Positions 11,336 to 22,605 of a stretch of DNA of 64,000 nucleotides are shown one piece after another. This DNA is from Bettongia penicillata ogilbyi. Its lineage: Eukaryota; Chordata; Mammalia; Diprotodontia; Potoroidae. The notes under the pieces are model-generated. The model was not told where the DNA came from, did not search any database, and worked only from the letters and a program-made list of their open reading frames with translations. The stretch covers positions 1,367,454-1,431,453 of the forward strand of contig JAJHZJ010000575.1 in assembly GCA_023548195.1 (NCBI GenBank), written 5' to 3'. Made by a program: the position numbers and the translations under genes. Every line of letters starts with the position of its first letter. Positions within the stretch are counted from its first letter, which is position 1.

Positions 11336-11616
11336 GTTAAACTGTCTTCTCAAGTTAAACATTAAGACCAATAGTACTGTTTTCTCTTCAATTTTTTTCA
11401 AAGCAAAATACATTTTCTTTTATACATTTATACATTTACATTTATACATTCTTATATACATTTTCTTTTAATATTCTTCAAATTGTATTTACCAAATTCC
11501 TTACTATCTAATTTGCCTCCTGTGAATCTGTCTATGACTGTTATATGAAAGTATTATATCTCAAGTCTTAATTGAGTTAAGTCTTTCAAGATTTCCTAAA
11601 AGAATATATCATTTTT
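11336..11616. other. no feature recognised
   Basis: AT-rich, with a small local repeat of 'tacatttatacattt' at about 11420-11455. Confidence 0.45.
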
Positions 11617-11722
11617 GCCGGAGAAGGAAATGGCAAACCACTCTAGGATTTTTTCCAAGAAAATCCCAGAAGGGGTCACAACGAGTTGGACATGACTGAA
11701 ATACACACAATAACAAAAACAC
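11617..11722 (+). repeat. marsupial ~240-bp SINE, 3' fragment
   Basis: 'gagaaggaaatggcaaacca', 'ttccaagaaaatccc' and 'ggacatgactgaaata' are the last 100 bases of the SINE in sense orientation. Confidence 0.88.
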
Positions 11723-11999
11723 AAATTTTTTTTACATTGAGATGTCATGTAAGAACTGGGATGGAAATTGAAGCTTTAATTAATACATTCTAATGTTTCT
11801 AAAGGAGGTAAAACAGCACAGTGAGAAATTTGGAAAAGATCATATGAAGAATCTTTGAAGTAACTACCCATAGTTACCCTTGAAAAATTTAAAAAGAAAA
11901 CATTGTTGGTGAGGGAGAGCTAATATTATTAACTTTAGTATTTCACTGTTCTTGGAATTAATTTGTGAATTATTTTGGAAATGCAGTTCAAGAGCCTTG

Positions 12000-12145
12000 C
12001 CTAGGGTATAGAGAGACTTTGGATCAAAAGTCAAGAAACCTGGTTCTAAGTCTTGTCTTTTCCTTTCACTAGCTGTGTAACTTTAGGTAAATCACTCATC
12101 TCCTCTCCAATCTTATTTCTTTATCTGTAAAATGAAAGGTTTATG
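12000..12145 (+). repeat. MIR SINE
   Basis: 'cactagctgtgtaactttag', 'gtaaatcactcatctcctc' and 'tttatctgtaaaatgaaagg' form a MIR core. Confidence 0.75.
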
Positions 12146-12407
12146 TTAAATACTTCCAACGTCCCTTCTCATTCAAGAAGATGAATTCAATTAATGAGTA
12201 ATCTAATCAAAAAGCCATTCCTCACACTGCTTAAAAGGGAAATCCTACTTCCAAAAAACTGACTTGCAAGCTAGTTTTTGGGCCAAAACCTATTTAGAGT
12301 TATGAAATTGCCTTTGATCTTCAAATTCCAAGCCCTTACAATACAGTTGACGTTAAGACTTAGTTTGTTTACATGGAAGTGGAATTGAAACAACGTAAGT
12401 GAACTAA

Positions 12408-12602
12408 TTTTGTTCAGCAGTGTCAGACACTTAATGTGACCTGTTACGGGGGTTTCTTGACAGGGGTTTGCCATTTCCTTCTCCAGAAGATTAAGGTAAA
12501 CCAAAGCTAAGTCACTTGCCCAAACTCACACAACTAGTAAATATTTGAGGCCAGATTTGAATTTAGGTCTTCTTGACACCACTGAACCATTGAGCTAACT
12601 CA
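12408..12602 (-). repeat. marsupial ~240-bp SINE, antisense, diverged
   Basis: 'ggggtttgccatttccttct', 'gtcacttgcccaaactcaca' and 'tgaatttaggtcttcttgac' are in the antisense SINE order, with internal losses. Confidence 0.8.
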
Positions 12603-13502
12603 AAGGCAAACAAATATAAACATATTAATGTGTAGAGCTAACCTGAAAATGAGTTTCTGGCAAAATTTATTTTCCATGTCAGTGGTGCGGAAATCCCTAA
12701 TTTGCATATATTTGATGGAAGGAGAAGTAAAGTCTTCATAAATAGACTTCCAATTTTGATTTACTTGGTAATTCAACCCAATTTATTGATGCTAAAACAT
12801 TTTTAAAACAAACAAGCAATAAATACTATTTAGGGGATAAATCATTAAATTGAAAACTAAATTTTAGAGAGATGTTCACCTATTATTTGTTTTCATAGAA
12901 AACACTTTCTTGTGAATGATTCAATTTCTAATTCACTCCAAGATATACATCTAATGAGATGACCCAGTGGCTGCAGCCAGCCCTGCTGTATCTACATGTA
13001 CACAACCGGGACTTGTTCAGGGAAATCCAAGAAGTCAATTAGTTTAATGGTTGCACAGTAGTAGCTTCAGGGATGAGACTCTAAACTAGGAAACATGTCA
13101 GAGAACATCCAGTGAAGTGCATATCCCAATGTTCCCTATAACAATGTAGAGCATAACTCATTAGAAACCCCATCATCTTCTATGACGATCATCTCTGTGC
13201 TTTCAGGTGTTCACGACACAGCAGTTCACTAAATGCACTGGAGGTCTTCTTTTTATGGTTTTGATTTTTAATGGCTACCAAGGAGCACTTAAGATACCTA
13301 TAGAATCTTCCTCACTCTCATTATATGACTGAGCCATCTTTTTTTCCTAATCATACATTTCTTTGATGACACCCTTTACAGTACTTCCTTTTATATAATT
13401 CCTTATTTGTAATGGGATGGTAGCTCCCTCTATAAACTTTTCCATTTCCTTTTTAATAACTGTCCTCAAATTTAATTCTTTGGAGACTTCTTTAAACATT
13501 AT
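12603..13502. other. unannotated AT-rich stretch
   Basis: About 900 bases in which I recognise no repeat and no exon. The open frame at 13347-13550 on the minus strand has no recognised family. Confidence 0.4.
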
Positions 13503-13716
13503 AGGGGTGGCTAGGTGGTGCAATAGATAGAATGCTGAGCCTGGAATCAAGAAGACTCATCTTCTTGTATTTAAATGTATGACCCTGGGAAAGTCATTTA
13601 ACCCCATTTGCCTCAGTTTCCTCATCTGTAAAATGAGCTGGAGAAGTAAATGGCAAAAAAGAACTCAAATGAGGTCACAAAAAGTTGGACATGACTGAAA
13701 CAACTGGACAACAACC
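13503..13716 (+). repeat. marsupial ~240-bp SINE, sense, full length
   Basis: It begins 'ggggtggctaggtggtgcaa' and runs through 'gagcctggaatcaagaagac', 'cctcatctgtaaaatgagct' and 'ggacatgactgaaacaact'. This is the clearest sense-strand copy and defines the element's 5' to 3' order. Confidence 0.92.
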
Positions 13717-13815
13717 TGAACACTATACAGTAATAACAGAATAATATTGATATAAAAAAGATCAATCTTTGCTTTGCTTTTGAACATGGGGTCATTCTGG
13801 GTCCAACACATACTT

Positions 13816-13818
<3 letters not shown>

Positions 13819-13853
<35 letters not shown>
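13819..13853. repeat. (CT)n microsatellite
   Basis: An uninterrupted CT run of about 17 units. It produces the Arg-Glu and Ser-Leu repeat frames on either strand, which are artefacts. Confidence 0.97.
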
Positions 13854-13856
<3 letters not shown>

Positions 13857-14132
13857 CCAAACTAGCCTCTTCCTTCAGACTTCTATTTAGGGGGAATCCA
13901 TTTCCTCATTCCATTTGTGATAACTCATTCCATTTGTGGATAGCTCTAATGTTAGGGAATTTCTTACAGAGACAAAAATTGCCTCCCTTCAATTACTCGC
14001 TATTCTGTTCTCTGGGGCCAAGCCAAACAAGGGCAATATTTCTTTCTCTTGATAAGACTTCCAGAACTTGAAGAAGCTAAGCATTCCCCTCTAAGTCTTC
14101 TTTACTCTGGGCTAAACACCCCCAGGACCTCA

Positions 14133-14440
14133 GACGTTGTTGTGTTCATCCTTCATTGCAGAAGACCATGCCATCAGAGAAATGATGACATGACCTGCAC
14201 TTGACTTTGTTTTGAATGAGGGAAGGCTGTGCAAGGTCACAAGCCTCACTTCTCCTCCAGCGCTATCTGACCAGATAGCTGACCAGTGACCAGATATTTA
14301 TCAGGATGACTGGAGATAGCCCAGGATGCATTGGGAGATCTGAGGCCAAGGTCTATTCAGTTACTCATTTAGGGTGAGGTAATGCCCAATCATTGAATAG
14401 GCCAGTTTAAGAAGTAACCAGGGAGTGGCCCCTTTAATGA
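14133..14440 (+). repeat. second SINE type, copy 1
   Basis: The segments 'cttcattgcagaagaccatg', 'gatgacatgacctgcacttg', 'gggaaggctgtgcaaggtca' and 'caagcctcacttctcctcca' are shared in order with 32045-32430 but not with MIR or the 240-bp SINE. I remember such sequence as a common marsupial SINE, possibly RTE-mobilised. The name is uncertain. Confidence 0.55.
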
Positions 14441-14635
14441 GGCAAAGAAAAGAAAGACTTTAGGCTGGGAGGGAAACAGCAACAGTTACCATTGACAATC
14501 ACTTGGAAGCCCAGGAAGATCCAGAAGAGAGCCCTTAGGCAGGTTTCTAGTACTGTTCAATGTAAGAGCTTCAGAGTGCACTAAGGTTTTGGGAAAGGGA
14601 AGGGGAGATGAGGCAAGGCAAGATCTCAGACATTA

Positions 14636-14800
14636 TGACAGTATGGAAAGAGCCCTACCTTCACGGTCAGAAGAACTGTCGAGAAATCTGGGCAATCCTA
14701 CTTTACTACATTTATGTAGCAAATTACTCATTCTGTGGCTCAGTTTTCTTATTTGTCAAGTAAGGCCATTGGCCTAGATAAACTCTAAGCTTATTTCCAA
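14636..14800 (+). repeat. MIR SINE, diverged
   Basis: 'ggaaagagccctaccttcac', 'gcaaattactcattctgtgg' and 'ctcagttttcttatttgtca' preserve the MIR order at low identity. Confidence 0.55.
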
Positions 14801-14819
14801 CGATGACTTCAACTAAACT

Positions 14820-15289
14820 TGATATTGCAAGTATTTTAGTCCCTTCACTATCCGGATAGCTGTGTTCTGGACACCATATAGCTTCTCTAAATCTTTCTTA
14901 AAACACAGTGCCTAGAACTAAACAATCCTGTGGTTCCTTGATTAAAAATCCAATGCAGTCTAAATCAGTTCACTTTCATATTTTCCAAATTGCTTTGTTT
15001 ACCCAAATTAGGCTTGCAGTCCAAAAAGGCTGCTAAAGCTTTTTTCATGGTTAATTTCTCTAACCAAGCCTTTAACCAATATGTGAAACTCTTCTTTCTT
15101 AACCCAAGAGTAGGACTTTACATTTATTCCTATTAATGTTAATTTAACTAGATTTGATACAAAGTTCTATCCTGTCAATCTTTTTTTAAAATTTTAATCT
15201 TTGATCTGTCATCCAATGCATTAGATGTCTGTCCAAATTTTATGTCACCTACAAATCTGACAAGCAAGTAATCTGTGCTTTTATACAAG
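14820..15289 (+). repeat. ancient mammal-wide repeat, class unassigned
   Basis: It shows 'agctgtgttctggacaccat', 'ggcttgcagtccaaaaag', 'agtaggactttacatttatt' and 'gtcatccaatgcattaga' in the order of an ancient repeat I have met in several mammal genomes. I cannot name it. A short piece ('attgagcttgcagtccacta') recurs at 34050. Confidence 0.5.
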
Positions 15290-15620
15290 TCTCTGATAAG
15301 ACAGATTCCTAGGTTGCTCAACTGGAGACATCCCCCTCGTCATTTCTTATAGCACAATAGAATTCCATCACAATCCTATCTCTCAACTGATCGGCATCCG
15401 CTCAATTTCCAATTCTTTGCCACCACAAAGAGCTGCAATGAATACCTTTGTACATATAGGCCTGTCCCTTTTTTCTTTGATGTCTTTGAGATATAAACAT
15501 AATAGTGGTATTGCTGGATCAGTGTATATACACAGTTCTGCAGCCCTTTGACCATAGTTTCATATTCTCCAGAATGGTGGCATTCCTTTACAACTCCCAC
15601 TAACAATGTAGTAATTGTCT
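15290..15620 (-). mobile_element. old L1 3'-region remnant, antisense
   Basis: 'tcatttcttatagcacaata', 'gaattccatcacaatcc', 'ccaattctttgccaccacaa', 'agagctgcaatgaatacctt' and 'tagtggtattgctggatcag' follow the antisense of the L1 ORF2 end, and the copy ends at 'acaactcccactaacaatg'. Confidence 0.75.
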
Positions 15621-15649
15621 ATATGTTTCCACATTCCCCCTCCCCTAGT

Positions 15650-15765
15650 ATTTAAAATAACTAATTTTCATATAAGCTTCTTGAGGACAGAGCCTTTCTT
15701 CACATTCCCATAGTATAATAAGGAGGCATGCATATAGTTGATGCTTACGAACTACTGGGTGACTC
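15650..15765 (+). repeat. L2 3' end
   Basis: 'cttcttgaggacagagcc' ... 'atagttgatgcttacgaact' is the usual L2 3' terminus ('tagtaggtgcttaataaatg' type). It ends where the GC-rich pseudogene begins and probably marks the pseudogene's 5' insertion boundary. Confidence 0.6.
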
Positions 15766-18060
15766 ACGGCTTAGTGCCCCGAGGCCCACAAAGCCCGCCC
15801 TTCTCCCTCCGTCTGCCCTCCCCACCCCCTTCCCCCCAACTCCCCCGCTTTCCCCCTACCCCCCACCCCCAGCGATGGGCGTTGAGATGCTTCCGAAAAT
15901 GGCCAGGGCAGCACCAAGAGAGCATTTGAGGAACATGAGAAACATGGGCTGGAGCGGGAGCCGGAGCAGAAAGCCTGCGCCACGAGGGTTAATCATATGC
16001 TGCCCCCTGAAGAGCTCCGGATCGAGGCCCCCCCACTTCCCTTGTCCACTGCACCTCCACCGCCTGTGGCCACCCCAGTGACTGTCATCCCCATCCCTGT
16101 GGTGACAGGCTCCCCACAGCCGATGCCGCCTCCACCCAGACACTAACCCTTGCCCCACGCTAGACAGCCTTGGTCAGTGCACGTGGACTAGGTATCAAGG
16201 ACCCCCTTCCCCCACTCCCCAACGCACCAGCCATTGCCACCCCACTCCTGCCGGATTCGAAGGGCACCGCAGCACCCACAGGCAGTCCCAAACCCCTGGA
16301 GCCCTTCCCCACACCCATCCTGGCCATTGCTCTGCACCATGTGGTCCCACAGCCCATTTCGTCCCCGCTGCCAGCTCCACAGCCACCTCCACCAACAGCA
16401 CTGGCAGCCCTAAAGTTGGCACCGACTGAGGAGGTGAAGCCCAGTGAGCAGAAGAAGCGACCTGGGGTGATCAGGACCAGGAAAGTCCACAACAGACTGG
16501 AGAACAGGCGGACCCATCTGAAGGAACGCTTTGAGACTCTGAAAAAGCACATCCCCAATGTGTTTGATAAGAAAACTTCCACTCTAAGTGTCCGAAAGCG
16601 CCCTGACATACATTCAGACCCTCAAACCGAAGCAGGAGTATGAGCACGAGATGGAAAGGCTGGCCTGGGAGAAGATAACCGGGCAGCAGCAGCTAATGGA
16701 GCTGAAGCAGCGAGCTGAGCCAGTGGATGGACGCGCTCGAGATGGAGAGGGTGCTGCGGCAGCCGGGGCAGCCGGAGGATGACCAGGCCTCCACCTCCAT
16801 CGCGTCCGAAGGTGCGTACCACGTGGATGAATTCATGGAGATTGACCGATTGGCGTTGGGCCTGCCCAAGCTGAGCTCCCCTGCCCTCCCCCACTCCTGC
16901 CGCCCACCTCGTGGCCATGGAGGGAGGGGGTTTGAAGGTCATTACGCACACGGCCGCCACACACGCCTGTTATCCAGACTGTGAACCATCTGTTTAAGCC
17001 CATCGCAAGCACATCGCCCTCATTGCCCCTTCAGCCCCCAGCCTTGTGAAGCTGGCACCTGCCACACACCCCCATCGGCCACATTACTGTCCACCCTGCA
17101 GCCCTCAACCTCATGGCCCACCTGGGCTCCTAGCTGGCCCTGTATCCACAGCTGGTGACTGTGAGCCACATTGCCCACACCCTTTCCCACCAACAAGTCA
17201 ATGGCAGGGGCGGGCTGGGACCGTGGGCCATAGTCATGGCCAAGCAGGTTGTGGGTGCCCAGGTAGTCTATCATTCCCAGTTGATGGGCCAGACGGTCCT
17301 ACACCCAGTGACGATGGTCACCATGCCATCCTTCCCCGTTAGGGTGACTTGAAGGGGTTGTCAGTTGGAGGTCCTGGCATCTATCCCCACCAAGCACCTC
17401 CACACATTCCAGCCCAGCCCCCTCCTCTGCCCTCAGGGGACGGGCAGGGTGCAAAACCTGAGCCCAAAGGTTGAAGAGACGAGATGGGGGATGCTGAACT
17501 TCCCCCGACTCCGAGTTGGGCTCGGAGGACAGGGGGGAGAAGGACTAGTCTTGCTGCATTTGGACTCTATATAAAAACCGGAGACCCCTTGGTGAAAATA
17601 GTCCCTGAGGCTGTGGCGGCTGCCTCGGTTTCTGTTCTTGTCCTGTTCTGTCCTCACCTCGCCTCCCCTTCTCGTGTGAGTTGTAGATGTGATATTCTTG
17701 GGTTTGTCCCTTGTCCCTCCCTCCTCCCCACCCTCCTCATGTGCTGCGGATGCTGCTGTTCCTCTGTATGGTGGGGTGGCTCAGCTCTGGGGGCCCTCCC
17801 AACCTAAACCAGCGGTTCTCTACCCAGGCCGAGACCCAGGTCTGCGATATGGAGGTCATTCTGTCCAGACAACCATTATATGGAGATCTGGCTGTAGGGA
17901 TTGCTGGGAACACAGGTGATGGGAAGCAGATGGTTCAGCGGGCCAGAGGTCCAAAGGAGATGGGTGTGGGGGAAATTAAATAAGGACCCTGATCTCTGGA
18001 GCACCCCCAACACCCTTTCTCTCAGCCCACACCACAGTCTGATTGATCCAGCTCAGGTCA
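15766..18060 (+). pseudogene. MNT: processed pseudogene (retrocopy) of MNT, MAX-network bHLH-zipper repressor
   Basis: MNT pairs with MAX, binds E-boxes and recruits SIN3 to repress MYC targets. This copy joins regions spanning the whole protein without introns. The probable start codon is at 15875. Bases about 15965-16140 give 'HMLPPEELRIEAPPLPLS' and 'PVTVIPIPVVTGSPQP'. Bases 16170-16600 give proline-rich segments, 'EQKKRPG' and the basic-helix-loop part ('THLKERFETLKKHIPN', 'DKKTSTLSV'). Bases about 16605-16725 give helix 2 and zipper ('ALTYIQTLK', 'YEHEMERLA'). Bases 16730-16860 give 'PEDDQASTS', and 17155-17352 the C-terminus ('HTLSHQQVNG', 'PVTMVTMPSFPV'). At least two frameshifts (near 16598 and 16725), stops, a lost codon in the basic region and loss of about 70 codons before 'AHLVA' make it non-functional. 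The block is GC-rich in an AT-rich setting, as expected for a pasted mRNA. Bases 17353-18060 are probable 3' UTR. Neither a poly(A) tail nor a clean target duplication was found, so both ends are approximate. Confidence 0.9.
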
Positions 18061-19055
18061 CTGTGATTTGTTATAGTAGAAACTACTTAAGAAAATTCTC
18101 TACTAACAGTAAACCAAATGAAAGAGAGAAAAAAAGAAATATTTAGTGAATTATCTAAAACTTATTTAAATTTTGGAATTTTGTGAAAATGGAAGTAAAT
18201 TTTCATGTTCACCCTGTGTAAATGTAGTTTTGTCTTAGTATCACCAAGGAGAATAGCATGCTAGAAAGGAATGCCTGCTATTTCAGACAAAAATCCTGAT
18301 CCAAGTTGTTTCCTTCCTTGATCTGCTGAAGTCAGTTACCCAGATGTAACTGATGACTCACAAGACATTGACTAGTTCCTCCCATCCTAGTTTAGGGTGG
18401 CTGCCAGGTGAGGTGAAAACATTCATCAAGAAGGAGCATGCCTCTCCAAGGTGAGGAGAAGGTATCCCAAGGGCAGCCCCAGCAGCAGGTAAAGAGGAGA
18501 CTGGGAAAACAAAGGAATCAGAGAGAATGACCATGGAATTGAAAGCAGAATTGTAATGATGAGGTCACTGGTCTTAGAGTCCAGGGACACAGGTCTATTT
18601 GGATATATTCTGTTTTTGCTGAAGGACAAATCTAAAAAATTGTGATTCCTCACTGGCTCTGTTTCTCCCTTCACAGCATCCTGTGTATTTGTTCTAGAAA
18701 CTTATCTTCATTTATTTAAAATTTATTTACCTTTCTGTTGACACTGTCTCTTTAAAACTGGTTTCAAGTAGATAAAGTTAACCATTGAATTACTGGTCTA
18801 TATATTCCTATTCAAATGCAGCAAAGAGAGATGAGAGGGAGCACTCCCAGGGATGAGGGAAGGGGAAGAGATTGATTTTAAAACTGATATAATTTGACAA
18901 AGAATTTCTTTGGCAGGGGGCTGAAGCTGAAGAGAAATGATTATTTATTAAATTATTTTACAACTTCTCAGAACACAGGAAAACTTAGAACCAGATTTTA
19001 CTTGAGAAAAAAAGCCAGTACCTTTCCCGTGGGAAGCTATGATGAACTCAGGCTG
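18061..19055. other. unannotated sequence
   Basis: No named repeat or gene between the MNT retrocopy and the half-L1 cluster. An A/G-rich patch occurs at 18118-18145. Confidence 0.4.
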
Positions 19056-19746
19056 ATTTATTTAATTTTATTTTATAAATATAAATTTATTTGTTTCCAG
19101 TATTCACTTCTACAAAATTTTGAATTTTAAATTTTCTCCCCAACTTCCTTCTACCCCCACCCCAGGACAATGTGTATTCTGATTGCCCTTTCCTCCAATT
19201 TGCCCTCCCTTCTATCATCCCCCCCCAGTCCCCTTCCTTTCTATTTTCCTGTGGGGTAAGATAGATTTCTGTACCCCATTACCTATATGTCTTATTTCCT
19301 AGTTGCATGTAAAAACACCCTTAATATTCATTTTTAAAGCCTTCAGTTCCACATTCTCTCCCTTCCCTCCTCCCCATCTACCCTCATTGAGAAGACAAGC
19401 AATTTGACAAAGGTTACATATGTGTGGCCATACAAAACACTTCCCTAACGGTGATGTTGTGAAACACTAATATATTTCCCTCTATCCTGTCTCACCCTCC
19501 ATTTATTCAATTCTCTCCTTTCACCTGTCCCTCTACCAAAGTATTTCCTTCTGATTATCCCTTCTTTCAATCTGTAATCTCTTCCAGTATCCCTGTTTTA
19601 TCCTCTTCCCCTCTGCTTTCCTACAGGTTAAAAAAAACCCCAAACTTCCATATCCATTTGAGTGTGTGTGTTTTTCCCTCCTGAAGCTAAATCTGATGAA
19701 AAGAAGGTTCACTTATTCCATCACCTTCCCCTTCTTCCTCTCCATT
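19056..19746 (-). mobile_element. half-L1 copy C (host), 3' UTR portion left of the nested insertion
   Basis: Read on the minus strand this is the 3' UTR end of an L1-type element: G-rich segments, then 'ggggagaaaatt', 'aaaattttgtaga' and an A-rich terminus at about 19056-19080. It corresponds segment by segment to 21950-22605 of copy A. Its continuation on the 5' side is at 23135-24911, interrupted by the insertion at 19762-23119. Confidence 0.85.
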
Positions 19747-19761
19747 GAAAAAGCTTTTTTT
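19747..19761. repeat. target-site duplication, left copy
   Basis: GAAAAAGCTTTTTTT. The same 15 bases recur at 23120-23134, directly after the A-rich tail of the inserted element. The preceding 'TT' and A-rich start are compatible with L1 endonuclease cleavage. Confidence 0.9.
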
Positions 19762-20467
19762 GGAGGGGTGGAGCCAAGATGGAGGAGTAGAAGGACGACC
19801 TGTAAGAGTTCTCCCACACAGCACATGAAATACCTGTAAAAAATGACTAAACAAATTTTAAACAGCAGAAGCCACAAAACAACAGAGTGAAAAAGATTTC
19901 CAGCCCAAGGAAACCTGGAAGGCTGATAGGAAAGGTCTATCACACCAGGCTCTGAGGGAAAGGCAGTCCAACCTTGGCCATGGTTCGAGGCAGGGAAAGG
20001 ATCTGAGCAGGCTTCAGGCTTTAGGGCACCACTGGCAGCAGCTGTAGTTCCCAGATCCCTCAACCTATAAATGCCAGAGACAGGCAGTGAGAAAGCTCTT
20101 TCACCTGGGTGAGAAAGGAGCAGGATCCTCCCCTAGTTCCAGCCTCAGGCAGCTCCATTTTTGGAGCCTTCACCCTAAAGACACTGCAAAATTGAACTGC
20201 TGATCTGGGTCTCAGTCCTGAGTGGCTTCCCTGGGGTGAGGAGGAGTTCTGGACTGGTGGAGCTGGTGGAGGCTCTGGAGAGGGAATTCTACTTGCAGAT
20301 CCTAGGGAGAAAAGCTTTGGTAGCTCCCAGACAAGAGCATAGGCCAGGTGAGGAGTAAACTCCTCTCCCTTGATTGTGCCACTTTGGAGGAGCTGAGAAC
20401 TTACAGGTCCCCAAAGTATATCCTCCTCTTGACAAAGGACTCAAAAGTCAAGTAACTGGCTGGGAAA

Positions 20468-21574
20468 ATGCCCAAAAAAGGGGAAAAAATAAAACTATAG
20501 AAGGTTACTTTCTTGGTGAACAGGTATTTTTTTCCATCCTTTCAGATGAGGAAGAAAAATGCATATACCATCAGAGGAAGACTTAAAAGTCAAGACTTGC
20601 ATCTAAAACCTCCGAAATACATATGTAATGGTCTCAGGCCATGGAAGAGCTCAAAAAGGATTTTGAAAATCAAGTTAGACAGGTGGAGGAAAAACTGGGA
20701 AGAGAAATGAGAGAGATGCAAGAAAAGCATGAAAAACGGGTCAATACCTTGCTAAAGGAGACCCAAAAAAAATGCTGAAGAAAATAACACCTTGAAAAAT
20801 AGGCTCACTCAATTGGCAAAAGAGGTTCAAAAAGCCAATGAGGAGAAGAGTGCTTTCAAAAGCAGAATTAGACAAATGGAAAAAGAGGTTCAAAAGCTCA
20901 CTGAAGAAAATAGTTCTCTCAAAATTAGAATGGAACAGATGGAGTCTAATGACTTTCTGAGAAACCAAGAAATCACCAAACAAAACCAAAAAGAATGAAA
21001 AAAATGGAAGAGAAGAATGTGAAATATCTCATGGGAAAAACAACTGACCTGGAAAATAGATCCAGGAGAGACAATTTAAAAATTATGGAACTACATGAAT
21101 GTCATGATCAAAAAAAGAGCCTAGACATCATCTTCCATGAAATTATCGAGGAATACTGCCCTGACATTCTACAACCAGAGGGCAAAATAAGTATTGAAAG
21201 AATCCATTGATCACCGCCTGAAAGAGATCCAAGAAGAGAAACTCCTAGGGACATTGTGGCCAAATTCCAGAATTCCCAGGTCAAGGAGAAAATATTGCAA
21301 GCAGCTAGAAAGAAGCAATTCCAGTATTGTGGAAATACAATCAGGATAACACAAGATCTAGCAGCTTCTGCATTAAGGGATCAAAGGGTGTGGAATAGGA
21401 TATTCCAGAAGTCAAAGGAACTAGGACTCAAACCAAGAATCACCTACCCAGCAAAACTGAGTATAATACTTCAGGGGAAAAAAATGGTCTTTCAATGAAA
21501 CAGAGGACTTTCAGGCATTCTTGATGAAAAGACCAGAGCTGAAAAGAAAATTTGACTTTCCAACACAAGAATGA
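20468..21574 (+). pseudogene. L1-type ORF1 (RNA-binding chaperone) of half-L1 copy A, frameshifted
   Basis: ORF1p is the trimeric RNA-binding protein of L1 ribonucleoprotein particles. The likely start is the ATG at 20468. A Lys/Glu/Asn-rich coiled coil with heptads is encoded at about 20640-20990 ('RLTQLAKEVQKANEEK', 'RQMEKEVQKLTEENSSL'). The RRM-like middle follows at 21000-21210 ('DLENRSRRDNLKIMEL'), and the C-terminal domain at 21250-21574 ('AKFQNSQVKEKILQAARKK', 'LGLKPRITYPAKLSI'). Frameshifts occur mostly in A-runs (for example near 20763 and 21478), and 'tag' interrupts the start region, so no full-length protein is made. The natural stop would be TGA at 21572-21574. Known L1 ORF1 architecture supports the call; the ORF2-less context is seen directly. 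Confidence 0.88.
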
Positions 21575-22605
21575 GAAGAAGCATGAAAAAGTAAACAGCA
21601 AAGAGAAGTCAGAAGGGACTTATCAAAAGTGAACTGTTTACATTCCTACATGGAAAGACAATATTTGTAACTCTTAGAATTTTTCAGTATCTGGGTAGTT
21701 GGTGGGACCACACACACACATGTACACGTGTGCATGCACACACACATATACACATGCACACACATACAGAGACAGACAGTATAGAGTGAATTGAATAGGA
21801 TGGGACCATATCTTAAAAGAAATTAAGGTAAATGGTGAGAGAGAAATGTAGTGGGAGGAAAGAGGGTGAAATGGAATGGGGTAATTTATATCTCATTCAA
21901 GAGGCAAGCAGGAGACTTTTTAGTGGAGGGAAAAAGAGGAGAGCTGAGAAAAAAAACAAGAAGTTTACCCTCATCACTTTTGACTAAAGGAAGGAATAAA
22001 ATACACACTCATTTTGGCATGAAAACCTATCTTACAATATAGGAAAGTCGGGAAGAAGGAGATAAGCAAGGGGGGGAATGATGGTAGGGAGGGCAATGGG
22101 AGGAGGGAGCAATTTGAAGTCAGCACTCTTGGGGAGGGACAGGATCAAAAGACAGAATAGAAACAATGGGGGGCAGGATAGGATGGAGGGAAATACAGTT
22201 AGTCTTACACAACATGACTATCATGGAAGTCATTTGCAAAACTACACAGATAGGGCCTATATTGAATTGCCTGCCTTCCCAAAGGGAATGGGTGGGGAGG
22301 GAGGGATGGGGAGAATTTGGAGCTCAAAGTTTTAGGAACAACTGTTTAGTATTGTTGTTGCTACTAGGAAATAAGAAATACAGTTAATGGGGAATAGAAA
22401 GTCATCTGGCCCTACAGGGCAAAAGAGAAGATGGGGACAAGAGAAGGGAGAGATGATAGAAGAGAGGGCAGATTGGTGATAGGGAAAATTAAATTGCTTG
22501 GTGTATTGGGGTGGGGGGAGGGGATAAAAGGGGAGAAAATTTGGAACCCAAAATTTTGTGAAAATGAATGTAAAAAGTTAAATAAATAAATTAAAAAAAA
22601 AAAAA

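Noticed and set aside
13503..13716. tRNA-like gene from the SINE 5' part
   Set aside because: No cloverleaf or intact tRNA boxes can be made out. It is a dispersed SINE.
13622..13855. Open frame beginning with Arg-Glu repeats
   Set aside because: Produced by the (CT)n run at 13819-13853 and the adjoining SINE.
15728..16081. 117-codon open frame taken as a stand-alone gene
   Set aside because: It is an out-of-frame reading of the 5' UTR and N-terminal part of the MNT retrocopy. The MNT-like residues are in another frame.
19713..20063. 116-codon minus-strand frame
   Set aside because: Antisense to the copy A 5' UTR.
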